Positions 7,659 through 15,673 of a stretch of DNA of 54,136 bases are shown one piece after another. Each line of letters opens with the position of its first letter. Within the stretch, counting starts at the first letter, position 1. The notes under the pieces were generated by a model, which was not told the origin of the DNA, ran no database searches, and saw only the letters and a list, made by a program, of their open reading frames with translations. Position numbers and translations under genes: made by a program. This DNA is from W11650 sp963545585 (GTDB lineage Bacteria; Bacillota; Clostridia; Lachnospirales; Vallitaleaceae): assembly GCA_963545585.1 (NCBI GenBank), contig CAUUKX010000004.1, positions 1-54,136 on the forward strand, in the 5' to 3' direction.

Positions 7659-8786
7659 TTATTTTGCCAACAGATTCGGGTTTAACAGTGCAGCGTACTT
7701 ATCTTCTTTCATATTTTCAGTAGTAACCGCTTCTGGAGGCATGGTAACTTTTTGTTCTTTTTCTGGATTTTTCCCTTGAAGTAAGGTTTCCACTGCATTT
7801 TTAAGCGCAGCATAACCTTGTCCATACGCGTCTTGGACAATGATACAGTCCAAAGTGCCATTCTCCAGTGCCTTTATCTCGGTAGGATCAGAATCCACGC
7901 CAATAGTGATAACTTTGTCTTTAATTCCGGCATTTTCTACTGCCAAAGCAATTCCATCGCCCGAAATATTATTGGCTCCATAGATTCCAATCAATTGGTC
8001 GCCATAGGTAGCGATTTGATTCTCAATATCGGCTTGAGCCTGCTCTAAGCTATTATTGTTATAAAGGGTATCCAATACCTTAATTTCAGAATTGGCTTCG
8101 ATATATGCCTTAAAATTATCCATTCTGGGCTGGAGAGAAGGATTAACATTGGAAAATTCCATAGCAATGATTCCTTTTTGCGGAATACCTGCTTCTTTTA
8201 GCTTCTCCAGCATGATTTTTCCGGCTAAATCTCCCACATCGGCACTCACCGTTGTGTAATACTGATTATAGCAATCGGAAAACTCGGTTGAATCTATTGT
8301 TTCCAGGCCGCAGTTTGTAAAATTCACAACAATCCCCATATTCATCGCTTCTTTTGCAATTGAACGAGTTGAATCCGGAACTTGAGTTGCACTTATAATA
8401 GCAGCAGGCTTGGCTGCAATTGCATTTTCAAAGGCTCTGATGTAACTCTCCGTTTCCGCCTCTGTTGCCGGGCCGACCGTAGTGAAATTAATAGAAATCC
8501 CATGTTCGGCTTCCATATCCTTAACCGCATTTTTCATACCAATTTCCTGATACTGCCAAAATTCGGACTCAGTAGAACAGGATACCCAGATGATATCGAA
8601 GCTTTTTTTCTCTTCTGTTGCTGTTTTTCCGTTTTCGTTTTTTCCGTTTTCGGTTTTTTCTCCCTCGGTTTTTCCGGTTTCATTGGTCTGATTTGTTTGT
8701 TGACTGGAATTCTGATTTGTTTGACCGCATCCTGATAAAACTACCAACATACATATTGTTAAAGTAAAAGCTATGATTTTTTTCAT
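7659..8786 (-). CDS. Sugar ABC transporter substrate-binding lipoprotein, RbsB-like (periplasmic-binding protein family 4)
   Basis: Extracellular sugar receptor of the CUT2 importer, 375 aa. The signal peptide ends in lipobox VVLSGC (Cys20), so the mature protein is lipid-anchored. A low-complexity linker rich in Asn, Lys, Thr, Glu and Gly (21-62, with repeated ENGK/NGKT units) precedes the two-lobed binding fold, starting SFDIIWVSCSTESEFWQYQ. The C-terminal half has YGANNISGDGIALAVENAG and ITIGVDSDPTEIKALENG, typical of ribose/galactose receptors. AAAGGAAAAG precedes the ATG. Hairpins flank the gene on both sides. Confidence 0.93.
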   Translation of the reverse strand: MKKIIAFTLTICMLVVLSGCGQTNQNSSQQTNQTNETGKTEGEKTENGKNENGKTATEEKKSFDIIWVSCSTESEFWQYQEIGMKNAVKDMEAEHGISINFTTVGPATEAETESYIRAFENAIAAKPAAIISATQVPDSTRSIAKEAMNMGIVVNFTNCGLETIDSTEFSDCYNQYYTTVSADVGDLAGKIMLEKLKEAGIPQKGIIAMEFSNVNPSLQPRMDNFKAYIEANSEIKVLDTLYNNNSLEQAQADIENQIATYGDQLIGIYGANNISGDGIALAVENAGIKDKVITIGVDSDPTEIKALENGTLDCIIVQDAYGQGYAALKNAVETLLQGKNPEKEQKVTMPPEAVTTENMKEDKYAALLNPNLLAK

Positions 8787-8823
8787 TATTCTTTTCCTTT
8801 CCAGCAGCCTTAAGTGACGTGAT

Positions 8824-8891
8824 TTTCTGCCTTTTGCCGCTTCGGCACCAGCATCAAAAGCATGAAATTCTACGGGATTTCCCGGCAGAAA
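8824..8891 (-). promoter_or_regulatory. Hairpin in the gap between the VOC and binding-protein genes
   Basis: Arms TTTCTGCC (8824-8831) and GGCAGAAA (8884-8891) enclose about 52 nt, which itself holds a small GCCGCTTCGGC hairpin. There is no T-run and no convincing promoter after it, so it looks like a processing or stability element in the 5' leader of the binding-protein gene. Confidence 0.45.
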
Positions 8892-8919
8892 GATTTATCA
8901 TCTTTTGACACTTGGTTGA

Positions 8920-9312
8920 TTATAATCTCTCATTTAATTCGATTCGCTCATTATCCGACCCTCTCATCATTACCCATTTTGAGCCTCTTGCAAAAACCTG
9001 AGGCGCTTTGCAGTAACTGTCTTTTTCAAAGACAACTCCTTTTTCTTTTAGTTCTTCTATCACCCCTTCCAAATCGTTTACCGAGATTGCAAAATGATCA
9101 ACAATTCCGTCCCCCCTTTCCTGCAATTTCGGCATTTTAATCAACTCAATGATCAAGCCATCTTTCTCAACAAATACTACTTTTACATCGCCTTCTTTGG
9201 ATGGGTTAATATTTTCCCAAATTTTATGAAAGCCAAGAATTTGTTCATAAAAAGTTTGAGAAATATTCAAATCAGATACTAAAATACCTATATGAGCCAA
9301 CCCACTTTTCAT
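8920..9312 (-). CDS. VOC (glyoxalase/epimerase fold) family protein
   Basis: Single-domain vicinal-oxygen-chelate protein of 130 aa. Two beta-alpha-beta-beta-beta units place the four usual metal ligands at His7, Glu56, His73 and Glu125, so a divalent metal site is likely intact. The family includes glyoxalase I, methylmalonyl-CoA epimerase and many unassigned isomerases. The gene starts 1 bp after the 3-epimerase stop and takes its ribosome binding site (GGAGGGG) from that gene's end, which implies tight coexpression. A role on a sugar-derived aldehyde or keto intermediate is inference only. Confidence 0.85.
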   Translation of the reverse strand: MKSGLAHIGILVSDLNISQTFYEQILGFHKIWENINPSKEGDVKVVFVEKDGLIIELIKMPKLQERGDGIVDHFAISVNDLEGVIEELKEKGVVFEKDSYCKAPQVFARGSKWVMMRGSDNERIELNERL

Positions 9313-9313
9313 C

Positions 9314-10186
9314 CTACCCCTCCATGATATTTTTTATAAAACGCAAGGATTCTTTTGCATCTTTGTCTAAACTTGCTTCACTGGTATCGGAAATTAATTC
9401 CCGCCAAACTCGGATATCGGCTCCCACCTCTCCGCCGGGAATGACAAATGGTTCCATTACAACATCCCCGTTATAGCCGATTTTTTTTAAAGTGCCGGCA
9501 ATCTTTTCCCAGGGAATTAACTTACCTTGTCCCGGAACTTTTCGGTTGTTTTCTCCGATATGCAAGTGTTCCAATCTATTGCCGGCAATTTCAATTGCTT
9601 CCTCAAAGGAATCTTCCTCAAATGCCATGTGATAGGTGTCAAGCATCAGCTTCACATTTGCTTTGCCCACGGCATCTACATAATCCGCTCCTTCTCTGGC
9701 TGTGTTTAAGAGATATCCTTCGTGCCGGTTCAGAACTTCCATACAAAGAGTAATTCCGTAATCCGACGCTAAATCGGCCAGCTTCTTCATCTGTTTAATG
9801 CTTTGCTGCAAATCCTTTGCTTTATCAATTGGCAGCCGATAATCTACCGGCCAATAGGAATACAAGCCGCCACCTACTTTTTTTATTTCCAATTTTTCCA
9901 TAACACCAAAAGTATCTCGCCAAAAAGCGAAAGTATTCTGAACTGTCTTTTCATCCTCTGATGCAATATTTTCTTCTTTCCGCGGCCCATATCCTCCGGT
10001 CAAAGTAATCGAGTGTTTTTCTGCAGCTTCCTTCAGGGCTTTTATTTCATCTTCTTTCATGTTTTTAAGTCCGGCACAGGATATTTCCAAAATATCGAAA
10101 CCAAGAGCAGAAACTTTTTCCACATATTTTCGATAATCGGCACCCCACTGTTTTTCCCAGTATGCATAATAAATTCCATATTTCAT
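9314..10186 (-). CDS. Ketose 3-epimerase (D-allulose/D-tagatose 3-epimerase family)
   Basis: Cytoplasmic TIM-barrel epimerase that inverts C3 of free ketoses (fructose/allulose type). 290 aa from the ATG at 10186 behind AGGAGGAGAG. The start MKHGIYYAYW-like (MKYGIYYAYWEKQW), GGLYSYWPVDY, and the metal ligands Glu150 (CMEVLNR), Asp183 (MLDTYHM), His209 (HLHIGE) and Glu245 (VVMEPF) line up with clostridial D-psicose 3-epimerases as I recall them. Exact ketose preference cannot be deduced. It lies between the DeoC-type aldolase (11 bp) and the VOC gene (1 bp), so the epimerised ketose is probably an intermediate of the same pathway. Confidence 0.92.
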   Translation of the reverse strand: MKYGIYYAYWEKQWGADYRKYVEKVSALGFDILEISCAGLKNMKEDEIKALKEAAEKHSITLTGGYGPRKEENIASEDEKTVQNTFAFWRDTFGVMEKLEIKKVGGGLYSYWPVDYRLPIDKAKDLQQSIKQMKKLADLASDYGITLCMEVLNRHEGYLLNTAREGADYVDAVGKANVKLMLDTYHMAFEEDSFEEAIEIAGNRLEHLHIGENNRKVPGQGKLIPWEKIAGTLKKIGYNGDVVMEPFVIPGGEVGADIRVWRELISDTSEASLDKDAKESLRFIKNIMEG

Positions 10187-10197
10187 AAACTCTCCTC

Positions 10198-10869
10198 CTA
10201 TTGCAGTTCGTCTATAATTTGCGTTCCACAACTGGTGCCGATTCTTGATGCTCCTGCCCGGATCATGGACAGGGCTGTCTGAAGATCTCGAATTCCACCG
10301 GCCGCCTTAATCTTAATCTCATCGCCCACTACTGATTTCATCAATCGGATATCTTCTACGGTTGCACCACCGCTGCCAAATCCGGTAGACGTCTTGATAA
10401 AGTTCGGACGTACCTTTAACGCAACTTGACAAAGCTTTCTTTTTTCATCTTCAGTCAGATAACAATTTTCGAAAATTACCTTTGAAATTACGTTGTTTTT
10501 ATTGCACACTGCTGCGACAGATGCCATTTCTTTTTCAATATATTCCCAGTTGCCGCTTTTTAACTCTACCAAGTTCACAACATAATCGACTTCCTTCGCG
10601 CCTTTTTGGATGACATCCTCCGTTTCAAATATCTTGGTTTCCAAAGTGCATTGCCCTAAAGGAAAACTCACAGCGGCATCACACACGGTTTTGCTGTCTT
10701 TTAATAAATTAGCGCAGTACGCAACCACAGCATTATTGATGGCTACCGTTTTAAAACCATATTGATTGGCTGTCTCGCAATGTTTTTTCATATCATCCAG
10801 CGTCACAAAAGGTTTTAAAAGGGTTTGGTCTATCATTTCTGCTAACTTTTTTTTATCCAGTCCTTCCAT
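10198..10869 (-). CDS. deoC: Deoxyribose-phosphate aldolase family protein (DeoC)
   Basis: Class I aldolase of 223 aa. The known family reaction is 2-deoxyribose 5-phosphate to acetaldehyde plus glyceraldehyde 3-phosphate. The catalytic set is intact: Asp95 (VDYVVN), Schiff-base Lys159 (FIKTSTGFG) and proton-relay Lys188 (KIKAAGGIR). The ATG at 10869 has AGGAGGA seven bases upstream; the TTG two codons earlier overlaps that site. It sits between an FGGY kinase and a ketose 3-epimerase, with no phosphopentomutase or nucleoside phosphorylase nearby, so a role in sugar breakdown other than nucleoside salvage is plausible but unproven. Confidence 0.92.
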   Translation of the reverse strand: MEGLDKKKLAEMIDQTLLKPFVTLDDMKKHCETANQYGFKTVAINNAVVAYCANLLKDSKTVCDAAVSFPLGQCTLETKIFETEDVIQKGAKEVDYVVNLVELKSGNWEYIEKEMASVAAVCNKNNVISKVIFENCYLTEDEKRKLCQVALKVRPNFIKTSTGFGSGGATVEDIRLMKSVVGDEIKIKAAGGIRDLQTALSMIRAGASRIGTSCGTQIIDELQ

Positions 10870-10881
10870 ATCCAAATCCTC

Positions 10882-12417
10882 CTACATGATTTTTGTTTTC
10901 CATTGGCTTAAAGTTTTATAGGTACCTAACAAAGCGTCATAGCTTTGATTAAAGATTGCCTTTAATTTTTTATACTCTTCAAAACAATTCTTTTGCGGAA
11001 AAATGGTGTCTTCTATTTCTATGAATTTTGAAATATCATTAAAGTCTTTTAATTCGCCAACCCCTACGCCGGCCGCAACTGCTGCTCCCATAGATGTTGC
11101 CTCGTCCACCCAGTTAAGCTTTCGGATTTCCAAACCATAGACATTTGCTATAATTTGCCGAATTTCTTTGCTCTTGGCTAAGCCACCAATAACATTAAGA
11201 GCTTTGATATCAATGGCATCCTGCTGAAAAACATTTAAAATAATCGATAAATTCATGATGATGCCTTCCACACAGGCGCGAATCAGGTCTTTTCTTTGAT
11301 GCTCCATCTTCAGACCAATAAAAGCTCCCCTGGCATCCGGATTCCACCGGGGACTTCTCTCTCCCAAAATATAGGGCAAATACAATAAGCCGTTAGCGCC
11401 TAGACTGCTTTGACCTAATTCTTTGTTCATCAGTTCATAAACGCTGATTTTTTCTGAAACTGCTTTTTCTTCCAAATCTTTGCATAATATTTTTCGGATA
11501 AACTGATAGGAATTTCCGGCAGCCTGCATGGTTCCGTTGGGAGAAAACTTTCCTTTTACCATATGTGCCCAGTTATATGTTCTCATTTCTTTGTCAAAAA
11601 TCGGCCTGCTGGAAGTCAAAGCCACCCAGGAAGAAGATCCTAAATAATTAAAGGCATCTCCGTCATTTACACTGCCGGCGCCTACCGCTGCGCATAATCC
11701 GTCTCCCGCCCCTAAAACAACCGGCGTTCCTGCGGGCAGTCCGCATTCCCGACTGATGTTGCTGCTGATTTCTCCGGCAACATCAGTAGAAGCTTGAATC
11801 TCTGTCAGTTTTTCACGGTCTATACCTGTAATCTCCAATATTTTTTCCGACCACTTTAAATTTTCTAAATCCATGCAGTTCGTGCCGGAAGCATCGGTAT
11901 AATCTGTCAGCAATTTTCCGGTCAGCCTGAAAATAATATAATCCTTAGGCTGCAGCATTTTATATGTTTTTTTATAGATTTCCGGCTCGTTGTTTTTAAT
12001 CCACATCAGTTTTTCAATGCTGTAAGCTGAACTGATTCTATGCCCGGTTATTTGATAAAATTCCCATTCTTTAATTTTTCCTCTAATATTCTGTTCTTCC
12101 TGAATACTTCTTTGATCTGCCCAAATAATAGCCGGCCTTAGCACAGTTCCCTTGTGGTCTACCACAACGCAACCCATCATTTGACCGCTAAAAGCTATTC
12201 CTGCCACCTGTCTTTTATCTACATTCTCCAGCAATTGATGATTGGCCAAACAAAATGCATTCCACCAGTCCAGCGGGTTTTGCTCGGCCCAAGTGCTGTT
12301 AAAAAAACGGGTGTCATAAGCACACATTACATTTTTTATTAATTTTCCATTGACGGAAAATAATGTAGCTTTATCTCCCGAGGTTCCTAAATCATGGGCA
12401 ATAAGATATTTTTCCAT
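10882..12417 (-). CDS. FGGY-family carbohydrate kinase, xylulokinase-like
   Basis: ATP-dependent sugar kinase, 511 aa. The N-terminal phosphate-binding loop is DLGTSGDKATLF; the substrate-side motif is AFSGQMMGCVV; the second domain has GAGDGLCAAVGAG, GERSPRWNPDARGAF and the C-terminal NVIGGLAKSKEIRQI. Xylulokinases and several kinases for other pentuloses or hexuloses share these, so the substrate is open. GGAGGATAG precedes the ATG. First gene of the operon, 77 bp after a LacI-type operator and -10 box, followed at 12 bp by the deoC-type gene. Confidence 0.92.
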   Translation of the reverse strand: MEKYLIAHDLGTSGDKATLFSVNGKLIKNVMCAYDTRFFNSTWAEQNPLDWWNAFCLANHQLLENVDKRQVAGIAFSGQMMGCVVVDHKGTVLRPAIIWADQRSIQEEQNIRGKIKEWEFYQITGHRISSAYSIEKLMWIKNNEPEIYKKTYKMLQPKDYIIFRLTGKLLTDYTDASGTNCMDLENLKWSEKILEITGIDREKLTEIQASTDVAGEISSNISRECGLPAGTPVVLGAGDGLCAAVGAGSVNDGDAFNYLGSSSWVALTSSRPIFDKEMRTYNWAHMVKGKFSPNGTMQAAGNSYQFIRKILCKDLEEKAVSEKISVYELMNKELGQSSLGANGLLYLPYILGERSPRWNPDARGAFIGLKMEHQRKDLIRACVEGIIMNLSIILNVFQQDAIDIKALNVIGGLAKSKEIRQIIANVYGLEIRKLNWVDEATSMGAAVAAGVGVGELKDFNDISKFIEIEDTIFPQKNCFEEYKKLKAIFNQSYDALLGTYKTLSQWKTKIM

Positions 12418-12493
12418 TTTCTATCCTCCAAATTAAGAAAAGACCGTTTTGTAAAATATAGGGAAACCAGGGCATAAAATAAGGCCGTCCTCG

Positions 12494-12511
12494 TATGGGA
12501 GCGTTCCCATA
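12494..12511. promoter_or_regulatory. LacI-type operator O1 in front of the sugar operon
   Basis: Palindrome TATGGGA-GCGT-TCCCATA with perfect 7-bp arms. The core GGGAGCGTTCCC differs at one base from the palindrome in front of the lacI-type gene. It starts 3 bp downstream of the -10 box at 12515-12520, where a bound repressor would block transcription. Confidence 0.82.
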
Positions 12512-12514
12512 TAG

Positions 12515-12520
12515 ATTATA
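12515..12520 (-). promoter_or_regulatory. -10 box of the sugar operon promoter
   Basis: Perfect TATAAT on the minus strand just upstream of O1. No good -35 box lies 16-18 bp away (the region overlaps the end of the regulator gene), so the promoter may need an activator or be intrinsically weak. Confidence 0.55.
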
Positions 12521-12537
12521 AAAAATGAATTGCATAT

Positions 12538-13557
12538 TCAGCGTATCTTTTTTTCCGCTCCCTTTAAAATCAACTCATAAGGCACAATTTTAACAGTATA
12601 ATATTTTTGAGGGTTTTGGATTCGGTCAATTAAAAGTTCCATTGCGATTCTTCCCATTTCAATGGTATCTCTTGATACATAAGAGTATTTATAATCAATA
12701 ATATCTAAGACATCAACATGGTCAATTCCGACAAAGGCAATTTCTCTTCCCAGTTTCATATTTCTTTCTCTGGTTGCTCTCAAAAAGCCTAAAGTTGTCC
12801 GATTGTTGCAGCAAACAATACCATCCGGGATATCTCCCTGTTCATACATTTTTCGGGCTAAGGAATAGGCTGTTTCCGTCATAAAATCACCATGCATAAT
12901 ATATTTTTCAACAATCGGAATTTGATACTGGTTCATTGCCTGCAAATAACCTTCATACCGGCCCCTGGCGTGCTTTAAGTTTAAATCTCCGGTAATAATG
13001 CCAATCGTCTGATTGCCGGCTTTGATTAAAGCCTCCGTCGCCGCAAAAGCACTTCCAAAGTTGTCATAAACCACTTTATCTAAATTGATGCCATCGATTT
13101 CTCTATCCAGCAAAACCACCGGCGCGTTGATTTTTTCTAATAATAGTTTTAACTTGGCTGTGGCTTCTGGCTCAGAATAATCTACCGCTGCCGCTAAAAT
13201 AACGCCCCTTACTCTTTGTGCCTTCAGCATTTGCAGCGCTTTTTCTTCCTTGGTGATGCTGTTATTGGTATTAAAATAAATAATATTGTAATTATTTTCA
13301 TCTACTACCTGACTAATGCCGTTTAATACTTCACTGTAAAAACTATTATCAATTTCCGGAACTACTACACCAATTGTATTGGTTGTCTTTTTGGACAGAC
13401 TTCTAGCCGATTCTGAGGGCTGATAACCATATTCCTTAATGATTTCCTCAATTTTTTCTCTTGTTTCACCATTTACATAGCCTGTTCCGGTAAGAACTCT
13501 GGACACCGTTGATTTTGATACCCCTGCCAGAGCCGCAATATCTGTTATCGTAATCAT
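12538..13557 (-). CDS. LacI-family transcriptional regulator of the sugar operon
   Basis: 339 aa from the ATG at 13557 (AGAGG upstream). The N-terminal helix-turn-helix reads ITDIAALAGVSKSTVSRVL, and the hinge helix region includes SARSLSKKTTNTIGVVVPEI. The rest is the periplasmic-binding-protein-like sensor domain, with FVGIDHVDVLDII near the end. It lies directly upstream of the kinase gene with the same orientation. Matching palindromes in front of itself and of the kinase gene indicate repression of both. The inducer is probably the transported sugar or a phosphorylated product (inference). Confidence 0.93.
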   Translation of the reverse strand: MITITDIAALAGVSKSTVSRVLTGTGYVNGETREKIEEIIKEYGYQPSESARSLSKKTTNTIGVVVPEIDNSFYSEVLNGISQVVDENNYNIIYFNTNNSITKEEKALQMLKAQRVRGVILAAAVDYSEPEATAKLKLLLEKINAPVVLLDREIDGINLDKVVYDNFGSAFAATEALIKAGNQTIGIITGDLNLKHARGRYEGYLQAMNQYQIPIVEKYIMHGDFMTETAYSLARKMYEQGDIPDGIVCCNNRTTLGFLRATRERNMKLGREIAFVGIDHVDVLDIIDYKYSYVSRDTIEMGRIAMELLIDRIQNPQKYYTVKIVPYELILKGAEKKIR

Positions 13558-13615
13558 TCTTATAATCCTCTGTCTTTTTTGCAAAATAGGAAACGACAAG
13601 TAGATTAATTCTATA

Positions 13616-13628
13616 AGGGAACGTTCCC
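13616..13628. promoter_or_regulatory. LacI-type operator O2 in front of the regulator gene
   Basis: GGGAACGTTCCC, a perfect 12-bp palindrome at 13617-13628, shares its core with O1. It lies 9 bp downstream of the -10 box at 13638, which fits autorepression. Confidence 0.85.
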
Positions 13629-13637
13629 CTATTTATA

Positions 13638-13666
13638 ATAATAACATCTTTCCAAAAATATGTCAA
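13638..13666 (-). promoter_or_regulatory. Sigma-A promoter of the lacI-type gene
   Basis: Consensus -35 TTGACA (13661-13666), spacer of exactly 17 bp, -10 TATTAT (13638-13643) on the minus strand, about 80 bp before the start codon and directly upstream of O2. Confidence 0.82.
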
Positions 13667-13708
13667 TAGAATATTTATTTTTATTAGTTTTTTGTTAAAA
13701 ACGCAATA

Positions 13709-13747
13709 AAACTCATTTCTCCGTTATTTCTCCGAAAAAATGAGTTT
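13709..13747 (-). terminator. Terminator after the TctA-like gene
   Basis: Stem AAACTCATTT / AAATGAGTTT with a loop containing an imperfect TCGGAGAAATAACGGAGA repeat; on the minus strand it continues as TATT. It ends the der-plsY-TctA-like group before the lacI promoter. Confidence 0.65.
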
Positions 13748-13825
13748 ATTATCACGATATTGTACGTGCTATAGCTTCTGAAAAATATGTTGTTTCGGCA
13801 TTCTTTCCTTATTCGTCTGCTGCTC

Positions 13826-15181
13826 CTACCAAAACAAGCTCGTAATAAACCCAGAAGCGTAAAAGCCCATAAACAGCACGCCGGTATGCATTCCGAAGCG
13901 GTTGTTTAAAATACCGCTAAACAGCGCCACCGACAAAGTAATGGCAATTCCCAAAACGCCCGCTTCATAAAAGGCCAGCATAAATACCAGCCCCAGAAAA
14001 GAACCAATTAAGGCTTCATGGCTGACATAGCGCAGCATTTTTTCCGTCCAGCTTCTGGCCTTGGTCATGGCCAGCGGATAGGCAAAAGCCGCACCGCCAG
14101 CGATGCCGATGAAACCATAAAGCAAATAATCCGACCAGCTTAAAAAATTATGCAGATTCATCACCGGATCCGTCGTAAAAACCGGCGGTGCGTTAAAAAG
14201 CGGAGCCGCCGGGCCCAAAGCTACCGGCGAAAGCGGCAGGCCAAAGGCTAAAAGCGGAATAATCAATTCACCAATATAAGTGGCATTGGTAACTGCATCC
14301 TGAATTCCGGCTGTCAGCATGGTTTTTTGATAAATTTCCTTTTTCCCGGACAGGAGCTCACCTAAGAGCACGGTCATTCCCACCGGTGAAAAGGTAAAGG
14401 TACAGGCGGAAACAGCAGAAGCCGCCAAGATTTTATTCCTTTGACCACCGGAAAACTGGCAGAAAGGATTGGGGAAAAATCCCATTTTCCGATCCGGCTC
14501 CGGTGCCAAATACACTTTGGACAATTCTCCGGTTTCCTGTAATTTCCGGATGTCCGGCACAAAAACATTAAAAATCTCGGCAATCATCGGTCCGATGGTA
14601 ATTCCCATAAAGATGGAAATAAATAAGTTTTTACCGACTCCCTCCTGTGCCAACCGCTGAATCCCCTGAATCAGGAAAGAAAACGGCACCAGCCCCAGAA
14701 TCGCTCCCCACTTGGCTTTCGACATATAGGCAATAAAAATTGCCCCTAAAGTAAAAATCAGTCCAATATAGGGTTTAATCATCTCGCCCAGTGGCGCTAA
14801 CAGCATAGCAAAACCAATTGACACCGGCACGGCCACCAAAGAGCCGATCAGGGAAGCAGCCGCCATTTTCCGCATAATGATATGCGGCACGCCCAATGCC
14901 TTTGCCGTCCGGCAGTATTGAATCATCGGCACCGCCATTGTACTGCCCGGCAGAGCCGTCATTGCCGTCGGAATCGTGTGCGTGATTTGCATCGCTACCG
15001 TAATCCCGATAAACCAAGCAAATATAACCACCGGTGAAACGCCCAAAAGCACTAAAATCAAAGTCAGCGGCGCCATCGTTGCCGTTTCGTCTGTTCCCGG
15101 AATTACACCAATGACCGAAAATAAAATACCGCCCAACAAAGAAAATAAAAAAGCCTGTAAAATCAATCCTGCACTTATCAT
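13826..15181 (-). CDS. TctA-like multi-helix transporter permease
   Basis: 451 aa with roughly 10-12 membrane helices. Two Pro-Gly loops, VIGVIPGTDETATMAPL (near residue 25) and IPTAMTALPGSTMAVPMI (near 72), resemble the repeated loops of the large subunit of tripartite tricarboxylate transporters. A cytoplasmic stretch around residues 215-245 (AEPDRKMGFFPNPFCQF-like) divides the protein. No TctC binding protein is encoded nearby, so it may work with another receptor or without one. It overlaps the small membrane gene upstream by 4 bp (ATGA). Transported compound unknown. Confidence 0.65.
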   Translation of the reverse strand: MISAGLILQAFLFSLLGGILFSVIGVIPGTDETATMAPLTLILVLLGVSPVVIFAWFIGITVAMQITHTIPTAMTALPGSTMAVPMIQYCRTAKALGVPHIIMRKMAAASLIGSLVAVPVSIGFAMLLAPLGEMIKPYIGLIFTLGAIFIAYMSKAKWGAILGLVPFSFLIQGIQRLAQEGVGKNLFISIFMGITIGPMIAEIFNVFVPDIRKLQETGELSKVYLAPEPDRKMGFFPNPFCQFSGGQRNKILAASAVSACTFTFSPVGMTVLLGELLSGKKEIYQKTMLTAGIQDAVTNATYIGELIIPLLAFGLPLSPVALGPAAPLFNAPPVFTTDPVMNLHNFLSWSDYLLYGFIGIAGGAAFAYPLAMTKARSWTEKMLRYVSHEALIGSFLGLVFMLAFYEAGVLGIAITLSVALFSGILNNRFGMHTGVLFMGFYASGFITSLFW

Positions 15182-15633
15182 TTCTGACTCCTCCCTTCTG
15201 CTTCTTTATACTGCGGTTTATAATTAGGAGAATCTTCAGGAATCAGCCGAAGCAAGCCATAAAGCTTTAAGGCTTCCATCTCTTGTAGCGTTTCCTTATC
15301 TGCTCTGGCTAAAAGTTCGGTTTCCGCTTCAAGAGAGGTACCGGCAGTTGTCAAAATTTTTTCCAGTTCCATTTCCTCGGTACCCTCAATCACGATCCGT
15401 TTCGGCTTAAAGCTTCGTCCGGTGATGATACCGCTGAGAAAACAGCCGGCAATTCCGCCCATTAAGGCATAACCACCCACGACGCCAGCAGACAGGTTTG
15501 TCAGCTTGGTCAGCAAATAAGATATGCCGCCGTAAAAGCTCATTGTTACCCCGATACCAATTGCCGCCGCACATAGCAGTTCCGGCAAAAAGACAGTATC
15601 GCCCCATACTTTCGTATAGATTTTTTCTTTCAT
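15178..15633 (-). CDS. Small membrane protein, partner of the TctA-like permease
   Basis: 151 aa with two or three N-terminal hydrophobic helices (about 15-70, including GGISYLLTKL and GVVGGYALMGGIAGCFLSG), then an acidic cytoplasmic part of about 80 residues. The start has GAAAGGAAAAG. The 4-bp overlap with the TctA-like gene suggests a stoichiometric partner, as TctB is for TctA, but sequence similarity to TctB is not evident. It lies 40 bp behind plsY. Confidence 0.6.
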   Translation of the reverse strand: MKEKIYTKVWGDTVFLPELLCAAAIGIGVTMSFYGGISYLLTKLTNLSAGVVGGYALMGGIAGCFLSGIITGRSFKPKRIVIEGTEEMELEKILTTAGTSLEAETELLARADKETLQEMEALKLYGLLRLIPEDSPNYKPQYKEAEGRSQK

Positions 15634-15673
15634 TTCTTTTCCTTTCCGGGTTGTATAGACCCTTCAGTCAAAC

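Noticed and set aside
8920..8930. TATAAT box near the end of the VOC gene as a promoter for the binding-protein gene
   Set aside because: The -10 match is good but no -35 box lies 15-19 bp upstream, and AT-rich sequence makes chance hits frequent.
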